Source: Euwallacea fornicatus (Eukaryota; Arthropoda; Insecta; Coleoptera; Curculionidae). From it: DNA of 64,000 nucleotides. Shown here piece by piece: positions 36,635-50,020 of the stretch. The position numbers were made by a program, and so were the translations under genes. Under the pieces are notes generated by a model, which saw only the letters and a list, made by a program, of their open reading frames with translations, had not been told where the DNA came from and did not search any database. The first letter of the stretch is position 1. Each line of letters starts with the position of its first letter. The stretch is from assembly GCF_040115645.1 (NCBI RefSeq), contig NC_089541.1, positions 1,736,001 to 1,800,000 on the forward strand, given 5' to 3'.

Positions 36635-39600
36635 ATGGCTGCCAGTGATGATGAACCTATGCAACATTTGTACGAAGTTTTTACCACTTGCTTTAACAAA
36701 ATAGCCAACAAAGCACCAGGTAGGTAAACTAAAGACCCGTAGTTATTAGTGCAAAGTGAAAACGGGGCCCTTAACGGCGTCCCTCGCGCGTAATCCGACC
36801 GCGAAGTGGCGCTGTTGACAACAAGCGTGCGACCAAAAACATACCAATAAAGCCTGTGCGAAGGGCTGGTTCGAGGCAAGAGGTGATTCAGTGCCCTACA
36901 CAGGGCCCCAAACGGCAGTTACACGTCCCATTTTAGTGAAAAATTCCGCGAAAGAGTATTTGCCCCTCTCGAATTCGACGGGCCTTATTGTCCCTTGTCT
37001 CATCTTAAATGCATGGCCCAAAAGAGATGAGATTTCTTTATGTGTGTGTACGGTATGTGTTGCAGCAGCTTTTATTTTTCTGTATATGGGAGGTTTTCGT
37101 TTTCAACAGTTTTTGGTGAGGATTCCAGCAGGTTTGTCCAAAATTGTTAGTAAACACTGCAAGGGGACCTGCAGTTTCAAGCAGGTTCTAATGTTATTGT
37201 TTATTGTTATGGAAAAATGTAAATGTCAAAGGGAGATCAGAGTAGGGAGGCACCAGAGGTCTGGTTTTGATTGTCTAAAGTTTCTGGACCTGAGTCACTG
37301 ATTTTGGCAAATAGAGTTGATTAACTGCTTTGAATTTATGTTTAACACTTTTGCCTTTTTTAAATATGTGTCTTTGGTTCTTTAAGCTAAGGAAAATTAA
37401 ACAATAGATGTTTTCTTTACTTTCTCAATAACTTAAAAGTAAAGTCAAATCAAAATTCACAATCTTCTCAGTATTAAATATCAACTTTTGAGGTTTTGAT
37501 GAATTTTTCTCTTCCCTCCTTCATATTGTTTTTTCATGTTTTTTAGTTTTTCCACATAGTTTTTAGTAAACCATGCCCAACTCTTCTTTTTCGTAGACTA
37601 GAGCAACTGACCATGGCATCTTGTATTATTTTGCCATCATAAGATTTCTAAAAATCACTGCATTCCCTGGGACAAGTTCTCCTATAAAACATTTTATTTT
37701 TCCTTATTTAATAAGTATTGAAAAAAAAATTGTTGCTTATACTCATGTTCAGTTGGTATTACAACTCCTAAAAGAAGCCTTTGTGTCAAGAGTGTTATCT
37801 AGATGTTAATCTATTAGTGTGTCAAAAGGGACAGAAATGTGACTCAAACATTAGTAACTAGGTTCAAGGTTGTGTGGACAATGTGGGTTTTTTGATGTTA
37901 TTCAAGGAACCAAGTTGGATGATTGCAAAGAGTTATTACTACAAAAATTCATACAATTTACATGAAACTCTTTAAGGTTTTTCATAGCTTGAAAAGATAT
38001 AATTGCCATTTTTAGTGGTAGAGTCAATGAGAGAATATTTTGTCAAAAACTGCATTGCAAGTGTGTCCCTATTTTATTTCATTGTTTGCCTATCTTTGTT
38101 AACATTAAAAAAAAAACTCTGCAGATTTTCTAATCTGCTTTAGAGGTCAGTTAATGTAGTTTCCTTTATTAGAAATGTGCATTCTAAATTTTAACTAAAT
38201 AGCATGAAAATTGGAAAAACTGTAAATAAGAAAAAATTACTTTAACAATCTGTATGTTTGTTGACAGGGTTGAGAGGATTTAAATTAAGGGACTTTTTCC
38301 AATTTAATTAAAGATTTAGCCTTGCCAGTAGTTGTTTCTGTTTTTGTCCTCAGACTCATTTCTGTCCAGTTTTGTTGTGATGTTCCTCTGGCACTCCCTG
38401 TATAATAATTATAGTGGCTGCTAGGCCCAGCAGTGTTGTGGTATAGACCATACTCTTGGTTCTTTTAACTAGGTACATGTTTTTTAACTCTTTCAGATAA
38501 TTTTGCCTAGATTACCAGTCATGTTATATCCTTATAGAGTTTTGTGGAGAAATCTATGTATCCATATAGGTAATAGATACGACGACAGGTAATAGATACC
38601 AGAACAAGTACGTAATTTAAAAATCTCAGCCTGCTGTTCTTGCGTTAATTCGTCATTTGAACTAACGTTTCTCTGTCAACAAAGAGCCGACATTTGCATA
38701 TCTTAAGTGCCGTTTTAAAGAAAAATAATTACCAAACAGGGGATTAATGCACCGAAATCTCTTCAGCGGCCAGAGTCCGTTATTCCCAGAAAGAAGGGGT
38801 CAGCTTTAAGACGCAATGAATGGAAAGTGGCGCGTGCTGCCTTTATTATTAATGTGGGGCATTGCTACGTTGCCATATGCAACCCCCTAAAATGCAACAA
38901 AAATAATTGAACACAACCCAATAAAATGATTTTGTGAAACCATAGTAAATTTCAGGTAAAAAAGCGCTCCCACCCCCTCGTGAGGGGCGAAGGTGAAGCT
39001 GTAAAGTGCGGTGGAAGATGAGATGCATCAAAGAGATCGAGAGAGAGCCACCAAAACACCACAGTTTCGGTGATCTTAATCGTCGGAGCCCCGGCGCAGT
39101 TGGCCGAGATGGGACAGATGTTTTGGTCGGCGTCTCGGTCGGCCTACTAAATGATTAGCGCCATGTTGCCGGTTTTATTTTTGTGTACCCTCTCACCCCC
39201 TCAGACACACCTGACAACTATTGAATTTGAGAATAGAAAAAATAAAAATACCCAGATGGAGAGTTACAATCTTATGTGCTGTTCCAAATTCTCAAAAGTT
39301 GGGTGGTACCGAGCAAATGTTTTTTATTTACCCGTGAAAAAATAACGGAAAACGACAGCAGCCAAAATTGGCGTATTAGTTAAGTTAGAAATCTAACAAA
39401 TGTTAAGTTTGATATCTTGTGTCAATGTTTGCTATGGTGAGATTATAAATTCAACCTACACCTACTAAAATGGGGACGGACATAATGCGATTTAAAGCTT
39501 AGAGTGTCTTTTATACCGGTATAGGAATGTTGATCCGAAATCGATAAATGGCGATATCGATCTTTTGTTCACAAAGTTAAGGAGGTTTTTATCTAAATAA

Positions 39601-42600
39601 CTATCAGTATGAATGAGTAAAATTGACCAGTTAATTTTTTTCTAAGAGTGGTAGCTTCTAGATGAATCAAATTCAGAAATTTCCGATTAAAATTAATTTT
39701 CGTAATCGACATTTTCGATAAATATGGACAATTTTCGCGTGCCTCAATGAAAAATGACGTCACCTCTCCCTGCCTAATTTGCCATTCGTTAAATTTCTGA
39801 CCTCGCTCATATGTCAAATTCCGCTACTGTCACTGTTATTTATACAGGGGCAAAAGAATTGATGTCCATGACACCGCTCGATTTTTATTAAGTTGAAAAT
39901 AGCATTATGTATGAAAGTTCGTGCTTTTATTACTGTCCACTGACCAACATATTATACATGTCATACATGCCATAAATCACCCTCAAGACGTCTTAGCAGA
40001 GAGCAATATTATACGGTCCTTTTAGTGCGATGGCATTTCCGCAAGACCGGAGCCCTAATGCCATTTGGTGTGACACTTTTAAGTTGTGCTATGGACCGTG
40101 AATGCAGTTACCGTAAGTCTGATGGAGGAGACAAGTTACTTAATAGAAAGAGGACGTTTTGGGCTCCGATGCAGGGCCCCTTGTACTCGACGTGCCCTGC
40201 CGGACCAAGATGACCCTTTCTTTTAACGAAACTCTTTCGGAAAGTTTACGGTTCTCTGTTTGTGACATCGGGAATTGTTGTCGAGTATTTGTGGGAAATC
40301 ATGATTTTAGTGACTCAAATCAAACCCAGAACTTTTGTTTCAGAAAAACCTGGGTTCCAGCCTCCGTATGGAGCCGCAATCGATAACGGAATGGTAAGGC
40401 TCTACTTCCTCCTTAAAGTCAATAGTGATGTAACCCTGTAAAATCAATGCAGGCTTACGCATTGAGCCCCACCGGCCCAGTGTACACGGGCCCCGGTGCG
40501 AGCCCCACACAAGCGACAGGAGAGCCTTTCGCGGCAGACAGCCCCTTTTTTCCCTTTGGAGCCCGGCCTGGCAGCCGGTTGTCTCCTGCCAAAGCTAAAG
40601 GGGCAGGAGGTCCCTCGGGACCCACGGGAGCTGTAGCCAGGGGGCCCAAAGAAGAGCCTCAGCAACCCGCGGCCGCCACTACCCTGGACAGCCAACAGTG
40701 GACTGCAGTGGTAAGTTAATTTTTCGATATCATTTAACTGGTAAAGCATCGTTTATTACAAGTAAAAATCAACTACGTACATTGATGAATTTCTCCATGA
40801 TAATCATTGAAATTTTTCATCTCTCGGAGGGTTTCATTGACGCACAGGAAATCGCGACATTTTTATTAACCTGAAAACTACCGTCAGTGCATTGTTACCA
40901 TTTCTGAGACTGTCTGTACGGACGCCTCTGACGTTTCGTAGTTAAAGAAAAATTGATTTTTGGGTATTTTGGAGTAATGTGCGCAAACTAGTGTGAAGTT
41001 TTCAGTGACGTGCTGAAAAGTGAAAAAGTTTTGGTCGCCAGAAAACGTTGTAATCAAGCTTAGAGTGTGTTGTTGCAATTCTTCAGCCCATCCACCGACA
41101 TCCCTAATATTTTATATTTAAATAAAATTTGGTTTTTGGCATTTCCAGGTCTAAAACGCTCTGTTTCAATTTAAAAGGTCACTGTTTAGCTACTACACAA
41201 ATTTAGCTCCTTTAATTTCTAAATATTGAATGTTGTTTTGGCTTGAAGCTAAGGTAGCGCTTCATCGCCTCGAAAATTTTAAAAGGAAATAATATGAAAT
41301 TAAATTTCCTAAACCATTTTTAAAAAATCTGAAAATTTTAAATGTACATTAATACACTTAAAATCCAGGTTCTTAGCGGCTCTCCAAAAACTGGTATATT
41401 TTTTAATATATTGAATTTTCCCAGTAAATGATTCAATTCGTTAAAAACACCCCCGTTTTTTGATCTTTTATTGAAGGTAATTTTATGTTGCCTTAGAGTC
41501 TTTAGTAGTTTTTCAGCTCAAAACTGACATTCACAGTGGCGCACGTAGAAGCCGGGCATTTTTAACGACAAAGAGTGAAAACCCCTACAGCTAAAAGCAA
41601 ATTATTTGAACACCTTGTAGACAGAGCACATGTGTGCCAGATCCGATTGGACATTTTCGATTAGAGAATTTATTGAAAAATATTTACCTGCAAGAATGAG
41701 CACCGTGTGTGTATACTACAGGGTGTCCTTGAAATGGCCATGCAAGGCTTAACTAAGAGTAAGGCGTTTTAGACAAGCTCATCTTTATCCAATGTCGCTT
41801 CGCTGCAAATGATTTTCAGTAATTTTGGAACAGAGAGCTGTTGTGTAACTTGACGTGTTTTGACATAACGGGGAATTGTTTAACGGGTGGAAATTTTAAA
41901 AATAGCGTAAAAGACACTGCCCTAATAATCTTAATTTTTTCCTTGCAACTAACTAACCTTATTGTGAAACATTTTCGCCTTTCATAAAATTTCCCCTAGA
42001 CGTGGCTTCTCCATAAAAATATTATTTACGATACTTTGCAATTCATTATTGTTATTTAGTTTGAACGGACACATGAAAAAGTTTTAATACGAAATGTCTA
42101 ACTACTTCGTTTAATTTTTGCAACAAATGTTGAAAATGTTGTCCGTTTTCCTGAATACATAAATAAATTCGTTTTGAAAAATTAATCTATACTTTTGGCA
42201 TCGTGTCGGGCTTTTTTCAACGTTGCTTTCACAACAATGATGGATCATAACGTATCGTAAATAATTTTTTTTTGTAGAAAAACTGCATACCTGGAGAACG
42301 TTTTACAAAAGACAAAAAAGTTTCTAAGCGAAGTCAGCTAATGGTGGAGAAAAAACTTAGTCGTTCCCACAGGGGGTAGAAAATGTATACTTTTATTTAC
42401 GCACCCCGCGCCATTTTTAATATTTCTACGTGTTAAAAACTGATCCCGCTTACGTCGAAAAACGCCAATTTATGCAGTAACTCTTAGTTCAGGTTGGTTT
42501 AGGCAGCACCTTTTATTTCCAAAATTAGTGAAAATTGATTTAAAAAAAACCTTTAGCAGTTATTTCAAAAAAACGAATTTAATTTGAAAACGTCGGCGCC

Positions 42601-45600
42601 CTGTAGCGGCAAAACGAAGCAAGTCGGATGTGGGTGGGTTTACCTAAAACGCCTTATTTTCAGTTAGGTACTTTTGGCTGAAGCGTTGCACTATCATTTC
42701 GGGGACACCCCGTATACACGTATGGACTCTATGATGTGTAATTGTAATATAAATCAGTGTATTGGCAAAAACGCTAATACATATCTACACATCTGCACAT
42801 GTTCTAGTTCGCACGCCAGAGGCTTTTTCCGCTCTTATTTAGGGTACATTACGATATTCGGGGGTGATTAATGAGTTTCAAAAATCGGCTTTTTGTCTAT
42901 GAATCTCGTGATTTCCTCGTATGTTTTAACTTGCATATTTCTGTGGCTTTAATGTTGCAACGGCTGTACAATTTCGAGTAGGTAGTGGCTTTCTAATATG
43001 TATACAATAATATGTAAAGTAATTTGTGTTGTGCCGATTACGGCAAACCGGCTGTCAAATACCAATAATGCTCCTAATTTATTGGCTGGGCCTGTTTATT
43101 TATTGTTAAGTCGTATAAGGTGTGATTTTACGCAGATAACTGTCTTTGTCCGGGCTCGGTATATGGAAATCTGCCCTTTTTGGTTGATTCAAACTTGGGT
43201 TGCGTTAGTGCATTGTTTGGGAAGTTGTCCGATTTGCGAAAAGACATCTGACGAGGCGATTTGCATAGAAGGAATTTGCGTAGAGGAATATGGAAAAAAA
43301 ATGCAAACATTTTTGATAATTTGGACGTGGCTGTCAATCCCCCGTCATAAGTGGCTTTATTATGCACAATTCAAAGTCGGCACCGCCGAACGTCAACTTT
43401 TCACCGGGGGTATTTGCAGCTTGTTTTGTTAATTGTCGAGAAAGAGAGAGAGACAATGGATTAGTCTTTGCAAATGTGTGCGACTGACCTCATTTAGTTG
43501 CTACGTTATGATTAATATGGCGGCTCCAGTAGTGCTAGGCTCCTCTAAAAGTTATATCCCAGCGTGTTCAATTCCGTTGCCTTTCGAAAGTCTCCATCCT
43601 GGATAATGAGAACGTAATTAAATTCGGAAGTCGTAACACCGTTTTGTAAAAGTACTAGGCCAGATAACCGCGTCCTTTGTGCCTCAATAGCCCCGTCCGC
43701 CACGCGAGGAGCCGCCAAACAAGATTTTTGCGCAATTAAACAACGGCGGCCCTTTTGATGTTCCGCAAACCGAACAGCTTGTAATTAATAAACTACAAAT
43801 AATTAGGCCGATTGTTGTATTTGATAGCGAGCCGTTTATGGCACGTATAGTACCGCTGTAGCCAGTGTCGTGCGCTAGATGCGATATGTAATTCGTTGAA
43901 ACGTCAGTAAATCGACGATGACAAGAGCAATTCTCATCGGTCTCGATTAAATCACATTTGAAACACCACAAGGCCGGATTCCGGACGAAATCGTTGAGAG
44001 CTACGCATTCCGCCTATGCAGAATGCGATGGCATTATTCAATATACCGAGAAATGACGCTTATTAGCCGCTAATGAAGGAGATATATCAGGTTTAATTTT
44101 GCCCGTTGTCATGCACATTCCTACCAGACGCATTTTTTTTGTGTCTCTTATAATAATTCTTAGAACCGCAACAAAGTTTTGTTCGCCATTTCGTCACCAA
44201 ATAGTAGCGGTTTCCTTGATGAAATCGCTACAAAGCTCACCCCTTTGATAACGTTTTTTTTCCGATTAATAATTTGGATTATTGCACTGTGTGTAGAGAG
44301 GCAAAAGTGCCATTCTCCATTCTATGAAAGAACGGGGCGTTTTTGCGAGGAAATTGCACGTTCTCGGTGACGTCTCGAATGTCGTTCGTGGAAATTTTCA
44401 AACGTTCTCCCCGCTCGCATCTGAGAGCATTTCAATATAAAAGGTAAATAATTTAATAATAATGCTAATAACAAAGGTGCAGCCGCTCACTTGCGCCGGC
44501 AAAAATGCCGCGCTTTGGCGGCGCCCCCGGCCATTGTCTGAAAAAAATCTATCGGATAAATAAATTTATTAGCCGCGTTTAGCGCTTTGAATAAACAACG
44601 ACTAATTTTTACGCATAAATTAGATTAATCAAAAAGCTTAAGCCGGACGACAGTTTCGACACGGCACAATAAGAAGAAAGCGGAAAAATGCCCTATAAAT
44701 GGACTGGCCAAGGCGAAATACCTTATTAGTTGCCTCGTCGATTAAGCCCCATATGGGGGCATTTTTAGCGAAAACATCAACTGTGGCCGATTTAGCCGAT
44801 AAATCAGCAATTCTAGACAAAGCTGGATTCACATGCCACACATTCCCGAAGGGCTTATTCACTTGCATGCAGCAAAGCTAAAGCGAAAAAAAAAAACCCA
44901 TTGGGTGAAGTTCCAAGACGAAGCTGCTTGTTTTCTGGGGTATTTCCGTTTTGCGTATGAGGCAGAAGACTGTTGAACTTAAAGCCCCCATGTAAATAAA
45001 TGCAAAATCGTGCCATAACGTATTTTCGTTTCCGTTGGGTGCTGCCATGGGGGCCGTCTTAAACGCACTTTTAATGTCCATTTCATGCTGCAACTAATGT
45101 AAACCACCATGGACTAGCTTTGCGACCATTTTGTAATTTGTCTTTTGTCCAAATGGCAGTGAGTGTAGAATCTGCTAATGGTGTTATTCTGAGTTTCTCA
45201 GGAAAAATTTCTGAAAAGCTGTAACTTAAGACTCGAAGCGCGGGCACCCGTAAATACCATTAATTGAAAGGAGTTAGTAATCCGATTACCGTCGGCTGTT
45301 CAATATTCATATCACAATTATGACAAGTCGGCGCATTAACAAACCGTTTGGTTAAATCCCATTGAAATGCCCAGAAGAAAAACACCTGTTCACACCACGT
45401 TACAGTATATCACTGCGAACGTGAGTTATTAGCCTACGTTCCAGTAAGTACGGAACGTAAGGGGGGTTGGTGATAAATTTACATGAAGCGATTTATCGGA
45501 CGACTAAGATTGGTTTGATCAATACGGTTCAATAATAATTAAGTCTTGATCGAACGGGCATCTAATCTTCCAAGGAAGTTCTTGTGGATTCCAGTGCGCA

Positions 45601-48600
45601 ATCAGATCTCAACACAGATATTTAAATTGCACCCATATTAACTGTACCATTAGCTATTATTTCGTCTTAGAATAGCAGGAAATTATAGTTAGTTTGGTAG
45701 ATCAGATCTACTGGTAGTTCTACTTCTACTTCGCCTTTCTAGAGTAGAAGTCTATTGAGGACTATCTTGGCGGCCATTTTGTTACTTTTATTGCCCCCAG
45801 GGTGGTCATATAATTGTTGTTTGAACAATTGTTCTCCAATGAAGGAAGTGGTGTGTCTCAAGCAACAAGAATCCGATTCTGCAATAGCGATTTGCGCCAA
45901 GGATCTGTTGTTTGTGATTCAGCGCAAACGAAAATAGCTGATAAATTCTTTGGGCAAACTGATAAGGCTAAGTTGTATAATAATTATTGTCGTTGTTCGA
46001 GAACAATGTTAGCTCGGTCGCTAGTGCCGCTGCCAAGCAGTCTCGCTGGCCGGCCAACGGCACTGACCGGCCTACTATGCCTCTCCAAGGAGCCAGAAAC
46101 CATCGCTGAACATTTGTCAAATTGTCAAAAGATGTCGAGCAAGCTATTGACCACAATTTGTCAAAATTTAAGAAAGCTTGACGAGTGTCATACATCGTTG
46201 CGTCACACGTATAAAGTTGTCTTAAAACCGACAAAGAACTCACCAGGGCCGCAGTTAGATAAACAAGTTGCAGGATTATCTTTTTTTTTCTTTTTCTTTA
46301 AATAAATGATAAACCAAACATAATTTTGCGGATCTGTTTTTATCGCGATGAAATTATTTCCTTGAAGGCGCAACGTGTCCCATTTGACCAAGTCTCGATC
46401 TGTTATGTTTTACGAAATATTCATGCTGAACATTTTCATCTCGGATATACTGTGTATCTCCCAAGTGTACAGAAATTATCTAATAAAGTAGAGCTGTTGA
46501 ATACAATACTAATAGGCAGTCTGATTCCGGCCAGTAGCCATTCACGTAGGCCCATCCCAAGGCACCGGGTCGGGCGGGGCGACCGGGGGGGGAAACACAT
46601 CCATCCATAGCCATAGAGCCGTGTTATTATTACATATTCATAGAGCATAACGTCACACGTCACCGTGCCGAGTACTTCTAATTCAGCAGTCAGTCGTACA
46701 GTGCAAGTGTTGCTGTGTGTCGGGAGCCCCGACTAGAAGCAGTTTTACGTGGGGTGCCATCGGTCGATCAGGAAGTGGAACCGTACTATTTAGAGGGCTG
46801 ATCAAGGTCGCTGAGTACCCGCTGTCTTGTCTATTATAGTACCAATTGAATTTCGGTGGTTGGTTTCGGCGATGAGAATGTGACTGGTGCTCGGATTTTT
46901 GTGCACAATGGACTTTCAAAGCCAGGCCTTTGTTAACGGACAGTTGTCCTGGAAGTTCAATCATTATTTGAATGCGGACAGCGGGGTGAGTTGATTTTGG
47001 AGTAGACAACCTTTGGGCAGACTTCTTCATGTACTCTAGGGTGCAGAGATCACAGGCTCACCCTTACGGCCGTTTCGTAATATAGCGAGCCTCACGCCGC
47101 TCTACTAGAGCCACCCTTAAAATTGTTTTAAATTTGTGTTGAAAAGCTGTCACCGTGTTCAAATTGCACACTATTTTTTTATTTAGTTTTCTGAGGTGTC
47201 GAAAAAACAGTGGCGTACTTACCACTCTTCTTAATATTCGCTCAGTGAGGTGTGATGTAAGTACGCCACTGGTGGGACTGTAAATTAAATTCTTACTGCT
47301 CAATATTCGTTCCACACACACGAACTAAAAGGGATATTGAAAGAATAGGAAGGCATTTCTTGGTTAGGCGGTTTCCTAATCGCATTTGAGGAAAAGAGAA
47401 TTTTCCTAAAGACAGTACCTTTCCCTGTCTAAAGTATAGATTTGGAAAAGGACGAATGTCACTATAAGCATAATCATGGTGGTGCCTAGCTGAGACAGTT
47501 CTGTTCAAGGTTGTCAACAACAGGCTGCCAAAGTACTTCGAACATTTGAAGATGAGAATAATAAGCGACGAAGCGTTCGTGTTACTTTAAATGTCAGTTC
47601 ATAATTGAGTCTACATGCACACTCTTTGGATGTAAATGAAGTGGGTTTTTCCATTATACCACCACGATAACAAGCTTCCCTCACAATTTTTAAGGACACA
47701 CGAACGTGGATCAATTTCACGTGAAGCACGCATGAAATACTTAAGCAACTCTGATCTAGAGATCTTACTAGTAATCATCATTGAAATCTTAATACAAAAA
47801 TTCCCTGATTTGACCTCAAAGATGCAATTATTGTTATCATGCCGCCATTACTCACTTGACTATAATCGACGTCATTTTTGACGCGTTGCTTTGTCATCAA
47901 CGTCTAACTACAGTAATGGCGATTACCGCGCAGCTAGATTCTCAGTTGTTTTTGCAAGTAGCTCAGCGACAAAAGAGCGTCGCTTTGACAGCTTTGCATG
48001 CGCGACTCTCAATTGTGTTTCCTCAACGATTAAACAGTTAACAGTTTAATGATATAAATGCTACGCGTCTTCAGCTCTCCCCCCGAAAATTCTTTAGGAT
48101 GAACCCTTTTGGTGACCATACTTTATTGGAGGATCAGTTGTGGTGGAAAATTGAGCAATTGATTGGGGTGAGTGAGGATTTATTAGCAAATGTAGCAATT
48201 AAGGGTTAAGATGAAAAAAAAAATTAACTGCTTTCGCCTGTGTGTATATGCGGACGAATCACGCCGCGTCCATCCACGAACAAAATGGCATCTTTATTGC
48301 CATATTCCTAATAAAACGATTCGTTAATGTATCGATATAAATTCTATAAATATCGAATAAAACCTGCTTCCTCCAATTATTACGAAGTCAATTTATGAAA
48401 TATTCAGAACGAGAATGTTGCCACGATCAAATGGCGTTGTACCGGGGCCCCTTGGAAAAGGCGCTTTGAGATTTATGGAGGGGGGGCAAATATAAAAATA
48501 TAATATGTCGATCTTGGAGGAATTGAGGCATAAAGGAGGAGAATTGCGGTCGGGAAAGTGCTGACTCGCACCCTTGGATAAATCCGCAACCATTGCGGGA

Positions 48601-49945
48601 TTAAGATGATTTGCAATATACGTACTTATAGGGTTCATTGAATTGAGATTTGCGAGCTTATCGGGGGATACTTGAGACTCTGACGTCAGAATTGTGACAA
48701 ATTAATTGAAATTTGTTAAGTAAAAGTTTGAGTAAACAGTGATGAGTATGAACCACTCGAAAAGCGGGTTTTAATCGCAATTATCTCGTGATTTTGAGTT
48801 GCTGCCGTTGATTTTGGTCACGCAAGCGGGTTTTGATTAAACTACTTAGTTTTCGTATCACCAACGAAACCTTGCTTTGAAGTGGTTTCTCAGAACATAA
48901 CTTGCAAGCTGTGTCATGAGAAAACTGTAAAAAAAATTGAGTAAAGGTGCAGTTTCTCAGTTTAGAAAGGGACGGATACAGAAACTCCCATTCCACGAGG
49001 GCAATAAAATCCCTAACAAAGGGTAATAAACCTTAAACTTAGATTATCTCGAGCGACTCCCTGAGCAACTTACAGACGTAAACGCTCGTAAAAACGCTTT
49101 TATTCCCGGTTTAATTACGAATCGTTTTTATTCCGCTAGCGTCAAGCAAGTTCATGTTTGCGTGCATTATTATTTAATAAAAAAAAAAAAATGTTGAGGT
49201 TAAGGCAGCTTTTTAGTGGTCAGTGTCACTTGTCATTAGTCCAACTTCGACGTGCGACTTTTATCGTGTTTAAGGCACCGCCAAGATTATTATTATTTAT
49301 TAATTTAAATTACTGTGAGGAAAAAATGCTGCCAAGAAATGAAGATGATTAACGCGGACGCATCAAAATGAGATGTTCTAAATTTAGCTTTCTCGGCATT
49401 CGAGGAACAGCCGCAGTGATGTGTGCGCTCAGCAGGAGAGCATTCCGAGAACTTTATAATATATATTGTCAAACTCCCAACAAACTCCTTCAAAGGCGCT
49501 AAATTTTCATTAGGCAAACAAGACAATAATTATTTCTAGGGAAAAGTAGTAATTTCCAAACAACTACGATTATTACCTGCTGTTAGGCGCTACGGCTCGA
49601 TTAATCAAAATCGGAACAAAGACAAATTAATCGCAATTATTACCTGTGCGTTTACTAACCGTTACCGACATTAAAAATGTGTATTAACCCAATTTGTATC
49701 CGAGATGAAACTGATACGCGAACGCAGCAGCAGCTTGGGACTTTCATCGTAAATATTTAAAATCGAATTACAACGAAAGAAAGCAGCCTCAAAAATGATT
49801 TATTGTTGTGATGCAAATCGCCGCGTTTGCGGCCGAAACCGTTAGGTGTTAAGGCCAAAAAAGGAAATTAAGTTTAAGCGAGTGATGCATGATATTCAAA
49901 TAAACGCTCTTGACAGCCCAATCAACTTCTACACACAAACACACG

Positions 49946-50020
<75 letters not shown>

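Larger units (their letters stand above)
40711..46907 (+). other. daughterless intron upstream of the first internal start exon
   Basis: 6.2 kb. Contains the 994-bp TA-flanked foldback element (41719-42712), a 144-codon ATG-initiated ORF at 42998-43432 of doubtful significance, and a block at about 44.0-45.1 kb dense in TTATTAGCCG, CCGATAAATC and TAATTTTTA-like words that looks like candidate regulatory DNA. A GC-rich patch near 46.55-46.59 kb precedes the internal start exon. Confidence 0.45.

Noticed and set aside
36891..37301. 136-codon ORF in the first da intron
   Set aside because: No recognisable domain, no conserved-looking segment and no supporting splice or promoter signal.
45814..46305. 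163-codon open frame in a da intron
   Set aside because: Starts at a non-ATG codon, ends in a homopolymer Phe run from T-rich DNA, no domain and no splice signals; overlaps equally long antisense frames.
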